A model generated the notes under the pieces. The model saw only the letters and a program-made list of their open reading frames with translations. It did not search any database and had not been told where the DNA came from. A program made the position numbers and the translations under genes. A stretch of 64,000 nucleotides of DNA from positions 1-64,000 of the forward strand of contig CAYRPN010000012.1 in NCBI GenBank assembly GCA_964426135.1, in the 5' to 3' direction. The DNA is from CAYRPN01 sp964426135 (GTDB lineage Bacteria > Planctomycetota > Phycisphaerae > Phycisphaerales > Phycisphaeraceae). Below, in pieces: positions 55,246 through 63,104 of this stretch (its first letter is position 1; each line of letters starts with the position of its first letter).

Positions 55246-55424
55246 CCCCCGGCTCCGCCGGGGGACGTCAACGGCGACCCACCTATTCTTCCGACAGTCA
55301 CGGGCAGGTCAGGCACCCGTCCAACGGGCCGCAGAGGAAATACAGCAGTGGTCGGAAGGTGGTCCAGTGCCGTATCGAGATAAGGTGTCCCAGTTGACTC
55401 CCCCGGCGAAGCCGGGGGCTAATG
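55243..55424. repeat. Palindrome TTAGCCCCCGGCTCCGCC
   Basis: Left arm TTAGCCCCCGGCTCCGCCGG (55243-) and right arm CCGGCGAAGCCGGGGGCTAA (about 55402-55421). The left arm holds the stop codon of the nucleoside hydrolase and the right arm ends just before the glycosylase ATG. Same inner word as at 30154/30274 and 33395. Confidence 0.92.
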
Positions 55425-55426
55425 GC

Positions 55427-56059
55427 ATGTGCGATTCGATTGCTCATTCCGTGTCCAGACTTGCGCGCCCATTCTTTCGCCACGATCCGGTCGCCGTCGC
55501 GCGCTCTCTACTGGGGCAGCGACTGGTGCGCGTGCTTGATGATGGCACGCGACTGGCCGGCATCATCGTGGAGACGGAGGCGTACCTCGGGGAGATCGAT
55601 CGCGCGGCACACACGTGGAACGGCCGGCGCACGCCGCGCAATGAGTCGATGTGGCGCGACGGCGGGCATGCGTACGTGTATTTCACCTATGGGATGCACT
55701 TCTGCATGAACGTGGTGACGCAGACGTCGGGGCGACCAACTGCCGTGCTTCTGCGCGCGCTGGAGCCGGTGGAAGGCCTGCCGCGGATGCGGGAAATGCG
55801 CGGCCGCGACTGCCGACGCGAGACGGACCTGTGCTCAGGCCCGGCGAAGCTGTGTCAGGCGATGAGCATCGATCGCAATCTGGACGGTGTGGACCTGACC
55901 ACCAGCGAGGTGCTGTTCATCGAGCAGGTGCGCAAGCGATGCCTGCCGCGACGCTTGATCTCGGTGACGCCGCGCATCGGCGTGGCGTATGCGGGGGCAT
56001 GGGCGCGCAAGCCGCTGCGGTTTCATATCGCCGAGCATGCGCATGTGAGCGGCAGGTAG
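55427..56059 (+). CDS. mpg: 3-methyladenine DNA glycosylase (AAG/MPG family)
   Basis: 210 residues from MCDSIAHSVSRLARPFFRHD. Removes alkylated purines. The signature VETEAYLGEIDRAAHTWNGRRTPRNESMW carries the catalytic Glu, and GGHAYVYFTYGMHFCMNVVTQ and CSGPAKLCQAMSID are typical. Upstream codons of the longer frame are in the repeat. Usual family length. Confidence 0.95.
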   Translation: MCDSIAHSVSRLARPFFRHDPVAVARSLLGQRLVRVLDDGTRLAGIIVETEAYLGEIDRAAHTWNGRRTPRNESMWRDGGHAYVYFTYGMHFCMNVVTQTSGRPTAVLLRALEPVEGLPRMREMRGRDCRRETDLCSGPAKLCQAMSIDRNLDGVDLTTSEVLFIEQVRKRCLPRRLISVTPRIGVAYAGAWARKPLRFHIAEHAHVSGR

Positions 56060-56140
56060 GACGCTTCCCCGTTCCCCGGGCGAGGGCCGCTTGAAGCGGC
56101 CCCGCCCGCCGCCGCTTGCCGACATTTTTAAGTGGTGTGC

Positions 56141-56178
56141 GAAAAGCAACACGCCGCCCGGATCGCGGACGGCGTGTC
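56141..56178 (-). terminator. Possible terminator downstream of xerC
   Basis: On the minus strand ACACGCCGTCC and GGGCGGCGTGT pair (56149-56177) and are followed by TGCTTTTCG. It is about 240 nt past the xerC stop, so the assignment is tentative. Confidence 0.4.
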
Positions 56179-56266
56179 GGTGGACTTTGTGATTGTTTCT
56201 GACCTCTGTCGGCTGATCTCTGTCCGCTGTTTTTCGACAAGACGCGCGGCGAGCCGCGTCGGTAAG

Positions 56267-56383
56267 GAATGGGACCGAAATGAGTTCCCCATTTAGCCGG
56301 CGGGCTTGCCCGCCGAGACGCCCTCGGCGGGCAAGCCCGCCGGCTAAATGGGGGAACGCCCATTCGCGAAGTTATTTCGGCCG
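56267..56383. repeat. 31-bp perfect palindrome inside GGGACCGAAATGA arms
   Basis: 56287-56317 (CCCCATTTAGCCGGCGGGCT and on) is matched base for base by 56323-56353 across a 5-nt loop. The outer flanks GAATGGGACCGAAATGAG and CGAAGTTATTTCGGCC resemble the outer arms at 42283-42470. Confidence 0.95.
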
Positions 56384-56419
56384 CGTCGCTAAACGGGCCA
56401 ATCATCGCTCGCAGTACGC

Positions 56420-57490
56420 TTACACCGCGCGGGGGTGCGCTTCCTGGTACGCGTTGCGCAGCCGCATCGTCGACAGGTGCGTGTAAATCTGCGTGGTGCT
56501 CAGGCTCTGGTGGCCGAGCAGTTCCTGCACGCTGCGCAGGTCGGCGCCGTTGTCGAGCAGGTGCGTCGCGAAGCTGTGACGCAGCGTGTGCGGGCTGATC
56601 GAAGGATCCAGGCCGGCGGAGATCAGATACTTGTCCAGCTTGCGGCGAACCGATCGGCTGGACAAGCGCCCGCCGTTCTTGTTCACGAACAGCGACACGC
56701 CCGGATCGGTCGCCGCCTTGTCGCGCAGACGAGTGAATCGCACATCCGCCTCCAGCAGGCCCAGGTAGTGCCGGACGGCGGTCAGGGCATGCGTGCCCAG
56801 CGGGATGATGCGTTCTTTCTTGCCCTTGCCGCGGATGCGGATGACCTGATCGTTCATCTCCAGATCGTTGCGATTGAGGTCCACCAGTTCGCTCACGCGG
56901 ACGCCGGTGGAATAAAGCGTTTCGAGGATCGCACGGTCGCGTGCGCCCAGCGTCTCGCGATTGTCGGGCATGTTCAGCAGCTTCTCGATCTCGCCCACCG
57001 TGATGGCCTTGGGCAGCCGCTTGGTCTGCTTGGGCGTGCGGATGAGAATCATCGGATTGGTGGGGATGCCGCCCTTGCGCTGCAGCCACTTGTAGAAGCT
57101 GCGGAGGGTGGCGATCTTGCGGGCCGTGGTGGCGGGGCTGTAGCCGAATCCGTCGAGATAGGTGAGGAACGAGCGGATGACCACGGCATCGGCGAGGCCA
57201 AGACGGCCGTTGAGCTGTTCGTCGTTCACTTCACCGAGCTGCGCCTGCGGCGCGGAGCCCGTATCCGGGCGCGTCGCGGCGATCGCCGCGACCGCGACGG
57301 CTGTGCCGCCGCCGCTGTCGCTGGTGAGGGTGAGCGTCGGCGCAGCCGCCGGGACGCTGGGTTCGGAGTGATTCAGCAGGAAGTCGGCGTACTGCTTCAG
57401 GTCCGTCTCATAGCAGCGCGCGGTGTACGGGCTGAAGTGGCGCTCGAAGCGCAGGTAGTGGACGAACTGGTCAATCAAGGTGTTTGCCAT
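56420..57490 (-). CDS. xerC: Tyrosine recombinase XerC/XerD
   Basis: 356 residues. Catalytic residues Arg198 (TGVRVSEL), Lys near 223, His301 and Arg304 (SPHTLRHSF), His327 (LLGHQSL) and Tyr336 (TQIYTH) are all present, so it is active-type. The C-terminal domain is canonical Xer. Residues about 42-95 are an Ala/Thr/Ser-rich insert inside the N-terminal core-binding domain, giving a protein about 55 residues longer than usual. Probably resolves chromosome dimers at dif, but a mobile-element integrase role cannot be excluded; no phage genes are near. Confidence 0.92.
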   Translation of the reverse strand: MANTLIDQFVHYLRFERHFSPYTARCYETDLKQYADFLLNHSEPSVPAAAPTLTLTSDSGGGTAVAVAAIAATRPDTGSAPQAQLGEVNDEQLNGRLGLADAVVIRSFLTYLDGFGYSPATTARKIATLRSFYKWLQRKGGIPTNPMILIRTPKQTKRLPKAITVGEIEKLLNMPDNRETLGARDRAILETLYSTGVRVSELVDLNRNDLEMNDQVIRIRGKGKKERIIPLGTHALTAVRHYLGLLEADVRFTRLRDKAATDPGVSLFVNKNGGRLSSRSVRRKLDKYLISAGLDPSISPHTLRHSFATHLLDNGADLRSVQELLGHQSLSTTQIYTHLSTMRLRNAYQEAHPRAV

Positions 57491-57572
57491 GGTGGGAATC
57501 CTTCCAATAAGTCGGCCGATGTGGCCCGCCCGAATGAGAATCTGAAGAGAAGCCCCGACAGGGGTGGAAGTT

Positions 57573-57613
57573 GGTTCTGGGTCTTGGGTCTTGGGTCTTG
57601 GGTCTTGGGTCTG
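57573..57613. repeat. GGGTCTT word array
   Basis: GGTCTTG is iterated about five times (GGTTCTGGGTCTTGGGTC). No inverse arm is obvious. It sits upstream of the xerC start codon. Confidence 0.85.
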
Positions 57614-57741
57614 GTTGATGCACGTCTTCCAGTACGGTTGCCAGGGGTTGCCGACGCGGCCCTGCGGCGGACCTTCGGGCCGCGGCTAAACGTGGTGCCC
57701 CGACGTCCATGCACGAGCCTCGCATCGAACACCGCCGCTGC

Positions 57742-58242
57742 TCACGCGCGACGCAGGCGTTCCAACTGCTCGCTCATGCGCTGCCCCAACTGGTGGCTGA
57801 GCACGGCTGCGTCGAACCAGTCGAGTTCGCTCTTGGGATCGCGCGCCATCTCCACGAGACCAGCGAGGACTTTCGTCTCTTCGCCGCGCTCGTAGCGGAA
57901 CACGTAACGGTGGCCGTTCTTCACGAGCACGAGCTGGCGCCGGCCTTCCTCATCGAACGGGGCGATGCCGCCGACGGTGTCGCCGATCTCCGAGGACGGG
58001 GCCCCGGAGTGCTTGGCTCCCTCCGGCATGGGGCCTGTTGCAAAAGCCGGATCGAGTTCCGCGCCCGCACCGCCCTGCTCCTTCGGTGCGGAGGCGGAGG
58101 GAAGATCGCCGCCGGTGCCGGGGAATTCCGCCGGGGTCTGGCCCTCGGCCGGCGCGCCGGGGGCGCCGGGGGCGCCGGGGGCGCGGTGATCGCCGCGGCG
58201 CTTGGCGCGGGAAGGTCGGTTGTCGTCTTGCGTCTCACTCAT
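57742..58242 (-). CDS. Hypothetical protein with Pro/Ala/Gly-rich N-terminus
   Basis: 166 residues from MSETQDDNRPSRAKRRGDHR. The N-terminal half is disordered and holds APGAPGAPGAP encoded by a GC-only 9-nt repeat (58148-58190). The C-terminal half (FDEEGRRQLVLVKNGHRYVFRYERGEETKVLAGLVEMARDP) is a compact beta-alpha domain of unknown family. It lies 37 nt downstream of the FlgO-like lipoprotein gene on the same strand, so the two may be co-transcribed. Confidence 0.65.
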   Translation of the reverse strand: MSETQDDNRPSRAKRRGDHRAPGAPGAPGAPAEGQTPAEFPGTGGDLPSASAPKEQGGAGAELDPAFATGPMPEGAKHSGAPSSEIGDTVGGIAPFDEEGRRQLVLVKNGHRYVFRYERGEETKVLAGLVEMARDPKSELDWFDAAVLSHQLGQRMSEQLERLRRA

Positions 58243-58279
58243 CGTTGAAAACTCCAGCCGCCGCAGCGGCCGGCCGTGT

Positions 58280-59068
58280 TCAACGGTTGGACGCCTGCGG
58301 GGAAGTGGCTGCGGGTGTGGCGGGTACGGGTGCAAGCTCGTGCAGGCGGCGGGCCTCGGCCCGCATCAAGCGCCAGCTTGCGACATAGCTCACAAACTCG
58401 CTGTACAGGTCCATGCTGATTCGATAACGGTGCCAACCCTCGGGGTGATGGTTCTCACCGCCGCGGTCGCCGCCGTAAAGTTTGATTTTGTCGCGCACAT
58501 CCGCCGACGCCGCGTCGAGGAACAAGCTCACGCCGCTGGCGACGCCATCGCGTCGCGTCATCGGCTGCGTGCCGCCCCGTGCGAAGGGACTCGACTGATC
58601 CGCCGTCGCAGCCCGCGTCAGATCGCGCGTGTCGACCGCGTCCAGCGTCTCCGCCCGACCGCCATCGAAAAGTTCGATCGCCAGTCCCAGTTTCGGTGGG
58701 TCGTACGGGTCGTACGCGGTGATCGAGCCGACCACCAAGCCGTCCACGTTCAAGACCTGCATCACGCGCTGAGCCTGTGCTTCCGTGGCGATCGCGGAAA
58801 GCTCCAGCACCTCCATCGCCCGCAGTACGCGGTTGACGGGAATGACATCGACGTGCGATGCGTTCTCCAGTTGCCGCGCCAGGTGATCCGCCATGACCAC
58901 GCCGTCGGCGACGAGGCTGCCGCTTTCGTTGCGCAGCGGCGCCACGGCCCAGACCCGCCGCTGTGCGTACGGACTGACCAGCGGCTCGGCGCCGGGTGGC
59001 GCCTGGTCGTAGACACAGCCGCATAGCGGCAGCATCACGAGCATCAACATGACCTGTTTACTTGTCAT
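58280..59068 (-). CDS. FlgO/CsgG-like lipoprotein
   Basis: 262 residues. Lipoprotein signal MTSKQVMLMLVMLPLCGC with lipobox LCGC. The segment VWAVAPLRNESGSLVADGVVMADHLARQLENASHVDVIPVNRVLRAMEVL, then VLNVDGLVVGSITAYDP, is the nucleoside-like fold seen in FlgO, LpoB and CsgG relatives. It probably works in the cell envelope. Same strand as the TolB-like gene upstream, with a word hairpin between. Confidence 0.78.
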   Translation of the reverse strand: MTSKQVMLMLVMLPLCGCVYDQAPPGAEPLVSPYAQRRVWAVAPLRNESGSLVADGVVMADHLARQLENASHVDVIPVNRVLRAMEVLELSAIATEAQAQRVMQVLNVDGLVVGSITAYDPYDPPKLGLAIELFDGGRAETLDAVDTRDLTRAATADQSSPFARGGTQPMTRRDGVASGVSLFLDAASADVRDKIKLYGGDRGGENHHPEGWHRYRISMDLYSEFVSYVASWRLMRAEARRLHELAPVPATPAATSPQASNR

Positions 59069-59102
59069 GGCGTCCTGCCAGGGTCTTGAAGAGATGAGCT
59101 CC

Positions 59103-59236
59103 GCTCATCGAAGAAGGGCCAAGGGCCAAAGGGCCGAGGGCCAAGGGATTCGAGCCACGGAGTTCAGAAGCCGGCTGCCTTGGGGTTCGGTATTCCGATC
59201 CCTTGGCCCTTGGCCCTGCTCCCTTGGCCCTTCCCG
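59103..59236. repeat. GGCCAAGG word hairpin
   Basis: Left arm GGGCCAAGGGCCAAAGGGCC and variants (59106-59145), right arm CCCTTGGCCCTTGGCCCTGC and CCCTTGGCCC (59201-59231). The same word as in mutL at 20493-20525. It separates the TolB-like and FlgO-like genes. Confidence 0.92.
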
Positions 59237-59239
59237 TTC

Positions 59240-60619
59240 CTACTCTTTCGTCTCAACTGCCGCCGTAGCCGCATCTTTTTCGGACGTGCCCTTGGCCGGG
59301 ACGGCGGGATCAGCCACTGCCGTCGGCGGCTTGGCGTTGGATTTCACGACTTTCAGCGCCTGTTCAGGCTTCAGCGACCAGACTGTTTCCACGTTGTCCT
59401 TGCCGCGATTGCTCACGAAGTAGATCGAGCCGTTCTTGCTCCACACCGGCTGGAGATTCGCGAACTTGCTGTTCGTCAGGTTCGCCCGCCCCGAACCATC
59501 CGCCCCGATCACCCACACATCCGCCTGCGTCGGACGATCGGCCTTGCTCTTGTCCGGGTTCACCACCGTGGAGAACACGATGAACTGCCCATCCGGGCTC
59601 CAGCGCGGCGTGATCGCCGCCGCGTTGTTCGCCGCGACAATCTCCGTGGCCCGGCGGGCTTCGCCATCGACCAGATCAATCGTCCACACGCTGAACCAGC
59701 GCGTGCCGCGCTCGCGCGCCCTCTGGAACACGATGCGATCGCCCTTGGGCGACCAGCTTGGAAACAGGCCGTGACCGATGATCTGGCGATTGGCGGGATT
59801 GGCGAGGTCGATGACGACGAGTTCCCACTGCCCGCTCTTGTCGCCGTAGCTGCAGTAGACGAGCTTTTTCCCGTCAGGCGAGAAGCTCGGGTGCAGGTCG
59901 TGGGTGCCGTTGTTGGTGATCTGCTGGGCCTTGCCGCCGCTGGCTTCCATGAGATAGATGTCCCAGTTGCCGCTGCGATTGGAGGCGAAGGCGATCTGCG
60001 CGCCGTCGGGGCTGAAGGCGGGCATGATGTCGCGGGCAGGATCGTTGGTCAGTTGCGTGACGGTGGTGCCGCCGATTTTCTGGATGTAGATATCCGCCTG
60101 CTCGCGGTGCCGGGTGGAGGCGAAGGCGAGGAACTTGCCGGTGGGATCGACCTGCGGATCGAAGTCGGCGCCTTCGGTGAGGAACGTGATCTGCTCGAGT
60201 TGACCGGGACTGTCCAGAGGCGATGACGACGGGTTCGCGCTGCCGTCGGGCAGATCGCCAAAAAGATTCAGCGGTCCTGCCGAGCGCGGGTTGCCGGTGG
60301 CGACCGGCGTTTCCGTGCTGGCCTGGGGCGTGGTGAACTGGGCATCGCCGGCGTCGGCTGGATTCCGCGGAATGGCGGCATCGACGGGACCCAGCGCGTG
60401 CAGATCCTCGGGGCTTTCGATGCGTTCACCGGGCTTGGTCGCGGCAGCCGTCGTCGGGGTTGCTGCAGCGCCAGCGGTTTTGGCGCTCTTGTCCGCCGCG
60501 GTTGCCGCGGTTGCCGTTGAAGCCGGCGCATCGTTCACACCAAGGGTGTACGACAGGGTGCAGCCTCCGAGCAGAACCACCGCCAGCGCCAGCACGCACA
60601 CTTGTTTCAAGTTTGACAT
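59240..60619 (-). CDS. TolB-like beta-propeller lipoprotein
   Basis: 459 residues from MSNLKQVCVLALAVVLLGGC, a lipoprotein signal (LGGC). After an Ala/Thr-rich linker of about 120 residues, a WD40-like/PD40 propeller follows with repeats such as DIMPAFSPDGAQIAFASNRSGNWDIYLM, DLHPSFSPDGKKLVYCSY and ITPRWSPDGQFIVFST. This is the propeller of TolB, but the TolB N-terminal domain is missing, so it is TolB-like rather than true TolB. The start is placed at the lipoprotein signal, not the upstream ATG. Confidence 0.85.
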   Translation of the reverse strand: MSNLKQVCVLALAVVLLGGCTLSYTLGVNDAPASTATAATAADKSAKTAGAAATPTTAAATKPGERIESPEDLHALGPVDAAIPRNPADAGDAQFTTPQASTETPVATGNPRSAGPLNLFGDLPDGSANPSSSPLDSPGQLEQITFLTEGADFDPQVDPTGKFLAFASTRHREQADIYIQKIGGTTVTQLTNDPARDIMPAFSPDGAQIAFASNRSGNWDIYLMEASGGKAQQITNNGTHDLHPSFSPDGKKLVYCSYGDKSGQWELVVIDLANPANRQIIGHGLFPSWSPKGDRIVFQRARERGTRWFSVWTIDLVDGEARRATEIVAANNAAAITPRWSPDGQFIVFSTVVNPDKSKADRPTQADVWVIGADGSGRANLTNSKFANLQPVWSKNGSIYFVSNRGKDNVETVWSLKPEQALKVVKSNAKPPTAVADPAVPAKGTSEKDAATAAVETKE

Positions 60620-61157
60620 GGGAGCTTCCTCAAACGCTTCAGTGAACGCCGCGTCGTTGCGACATTCACTGGCCAACCACGCATGGCGGTCAGCGGATCT
60701 TGGACCTGTGCCGTGTTATCGGTGCGCGTCCTCGATGACCTTCACCTCACAGCGACTGTTCGTTTATCGGACGACTTGCGAGGGGGCCTTTAGGTCGAAC
60801 GTGACGGGCACGAGGATTTTTCCGCGCGACCCGTTGGAAACATGCGCGAGGCGCCGTCGGTTAGATTGACTTCCTGCGTTCTGAATTGAGGATCATCCGG
60901 CACTTGCGTACTCGACAAGTGCTGACATGGTCGCGTCGGAGTCTTGAACAGAGCCGGAGTCTGTGACTCCGGTCGATTTGAAGCGGCTCAATGCCGCTTC
61001 AAATCGTATTCGCGCCCTGTATTTCCGGTTGCACGAGTGGCCGCCGCGCCGAGTTTCGCCTCGCCGGGATCGACCCGGCTCGGCGAACCGGAGTCACAGA
61101 CTCCGGCTCTGACAAGACATGGGCGCATTTGCCGGATGAACCTGAATTGAGTACGCC
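60620..61157. other. Gap between TolB-like and glycosyltransferase genes
   Basis: 538 bp, divergent promoters expected. 60950-61112 is a nested palindrome: CAGAGCCGGAGTCTGTGACT on the left and the inverse AGTCACAGACTCCGGCTCTG on the right, with GATTTGAAGCGG/CCGCTTCAAATC inside. 60620-60949 shows no gene. Confidence 0.8.
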
Positions 61158-63104
61158 ATGCTCCTCGCGCCGCATCCCGCCGGCCACCTCGCCACCGCCA
61201 CGATCGCGGTCAGCGCGATTCTTCTCATCGCGTACTTCATCAGCCTGGCCATCGTGCTGGTCTTCGGCCTGCACCGCTGCTCGCTGGCGTGGCGATTTCT
61301 GCGAGCGCGGAGGCAAAAGCAGAAAGCCAACTCCGGTCGCCTCGCACCCCGTCCGCTGGGAGAGAGGGCTGAGAGAGAGGGAGTCAAGACACCTGAGCGA
61401 ACCAATGCGCATCTCCGCCAATGCCTTCCACACATCACAGTTCAGATCCCCCTCTTCAATGAATCCGCCGTCGCCGCCCGCGTGATCGACGCCGTGTGCC
61501 AGCTCGACTATCCGCGTGAACTGTTGCAGGTGCAGGTGCTCGACGATTCGACGGACAACTGCGTCGACATCGCCGCCGCCCGCGTGGCCCTGTGGCGGGA
61601 GCGAGGCATTGGCATCACCGTGATCCATCGCGATCACCGCGATGGCTTCAAGGCAGGCGCGCTTGCTCACGCGCTGCCATCGGCGAAAGGCAGCTTCATC
61701 GCGGTGTTCGACGCCGACTTCGTGCCGCCGCGCGATTTCCTGCATCGAATGCTGCCGCCGTTCGCTGATCCGAACGTCGGCATGGTGCAGGCGCGCTGGT
61801 CGCACCTGAATCGCAACGCCTCGGCGCTGACCCGCGCCGAAGCTGTCCTGCTCGATGGCCACTTCATCATCGAGCACGCCGCCCGCCACCAGTCCGGCTG
61901 CTGGTTCAACTTCAACGGCACGGCCGGCCTCTGGCGCCGCGAAGCGCTCGAATCGCCCGGCATTCAGTGGGAAGGCGACACGCTCACGGAAGACCTGGAC
62001 ATCTCCTACCGCGCCCAACTGGCGGGCTGGAAGTTCGTCTACCTCAACGATGTCGCCTGCCCCGCCGAATTGCCGGCTGATTTCGCCGCGTTCAAGAGTC
62101 AGCAGCACCGCTGGAGCATGGGCACGGCGCAGGTCGCGCGAAAGCTGCTTGGGCGCGTGCTTGCGTCCCCTTCGCCGCTGCGCGTGAAGATCGAGGCATT
62201 CTTCCACCTCACTTGTCCTTTCGCCTCACTGGCGGTGCTTGTGTTGACGACGGCGCTGATGCCGATGCTGGCGATCAGTCACGACATTCCCTTCGGCGTC
62301 GCGATCGGACTGGCCCCGCTGTTGCTGGCGCTCCTCTCCACCTGCGGCTACTACACCTTGAGTCAGCGCGTGCAGCAACGCCGCTGGCGCGATCTGTGCA
62401 TCGATCTGCCGCTGACGATGATGCTGGGCGTGGGCATGACGGTGACCAGCGCGCGGGCCGTGCTGGCGGCGCTGCTGCGGGTCAAGGCGCCATTCGTCCG
62501 CACACCGAAGTCTGCGTCGCAGAACACAGGCGACGCCGATTCCGGCCCCCTCTCCCCCAGTCCGCTGGGGGAGAGGGCTGGGGTGAGGGGGCGCGCGGTT
62601 GACATGCGACCACAGCAAAACCAAGAGTCGCAAGCGGAGACTCGGCGCGATCACAACTCCGATTCAGCACGAAAGTTGCAAGAAATCTTCGCGCTCGCTC
62701 TACACCGTGAAGCCCCCTCACCCCACCCTCTCCCCCAGCGGACTGGGGGAGAGGGAGCGGAGCGATCCGCCCGCGTTGTGCCATTCGATCCGTCGCTCCT
62801 CCGCCTCCCTATTCGCGAACTCCTCTTCGCCCTAGTCGAAACCACGTTCGCCCTCTACGCCGCGCTCGCCGCACTCCATCTCTCCACGGCCCACGGCCTC
62901 TCGCCCGGCCTCCCCTTCCTCGTCCTCATGAGCGCCGGCTTTCTCTGGGTCGGCGCCGGCACCGTCATCTCCCATCTCCGCATCAGCCGATTTCGCCGCT
63001 CCACCAAACATGGCCTAAACCACCCACTCGTTACAACCGATACCACTGTCACACCCACGAGTCCGCGCGTCAGCGGGGCGGTGGAGATCACAGTGAGTGA
63101 ATGA
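61158..63104 (+). CDS. Processive family 2 membrane glycosyltransferase
   Basis: 648 residues. A first membrane helix (about 15-40), then a GT2 domain with the full D, DxD, D, QxxRW set: QVLDDSTDN, AVFDADFVPP, LTEDLDISYR and QQHRWSMG, so it is of the cellulose synthase / mannan synthase type. Further membrane helices follow (about 355-430 and 565-615). Two in-frame inserts come from repeats: PRPLGERAEREG (about 60-80), and a longer one (about 450-545) with SPSPLGERAGVRG and HPLPQRTGGEG. Both lie in loops, so activity may survive. Probably makes an exopolysaccharide. Confidence 0.88.
   Translation: MLLAPHPAGHLATATIAVSAILLIAYFISLAIVLVFGLHRCSLAWRFLRARRQKQKANSGRLAPRPLGERAEREGVKTPERTNAHLRQCLPHITVQIPLFNESAVAARVIDAVCQLDYPRELLQVQVLDDSTDNCVDIAAARVALWRERGIGITVIHRDHRDGFKAGALAHALPSAKGSFIAVFDADFVPPRDFLHRMLPPFADPNVGMVQARWSHLNRNASALTRAEAVLLDGHFIIEHAARHQSGCWFNFNGTAGLWRREALESPGIQWEGDTLTEDLDISYRAQLAGWKFVYLNDVACPAELPADFAAFKSQQHRWSMGTAQVARKLLGRVLASPSPLRVKIEAFFHLTCPFASLAVLVLTTALMPMLAISHDIPFGVAIGLAPLLLALLSTCGYYTLSQRVQQRRWRDLCIDLPLTMMLGVGMTVTSARAVLAALLRVKAPFVRTPKSASQNTGDADSGPLSPSPLGERAGVRGRAVDMRPQQNQESQAETRRDHNSDSARKLQEIFALALHREAPSPHPLPQRTGGEGAERSARVVPFDPSLLRLPIRELLFALVETTFALYAALAALHLSTAHGLSPGLPFLVLMSAGFLWVGAGTVISHLRISRFRRSTKHGLNHPLVTTDTTVTPTSPRVSGAVEITVSE
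62530..62760. repeat. CCCCTCTCCCCCAG palindrome inside the glycosyltransferase gene
   Basis: CCCCCTCTCCCCCAGTCCGC and GGGGGAGAGGGCTGGGGTGA near 62545-62588 are repeated as an inverse near 62709-62757. It is of the same class as the intergenic 32937-33122 element but keeps the reading frame. A shorter relative is at 61336-61400. Confidence 0.9.
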
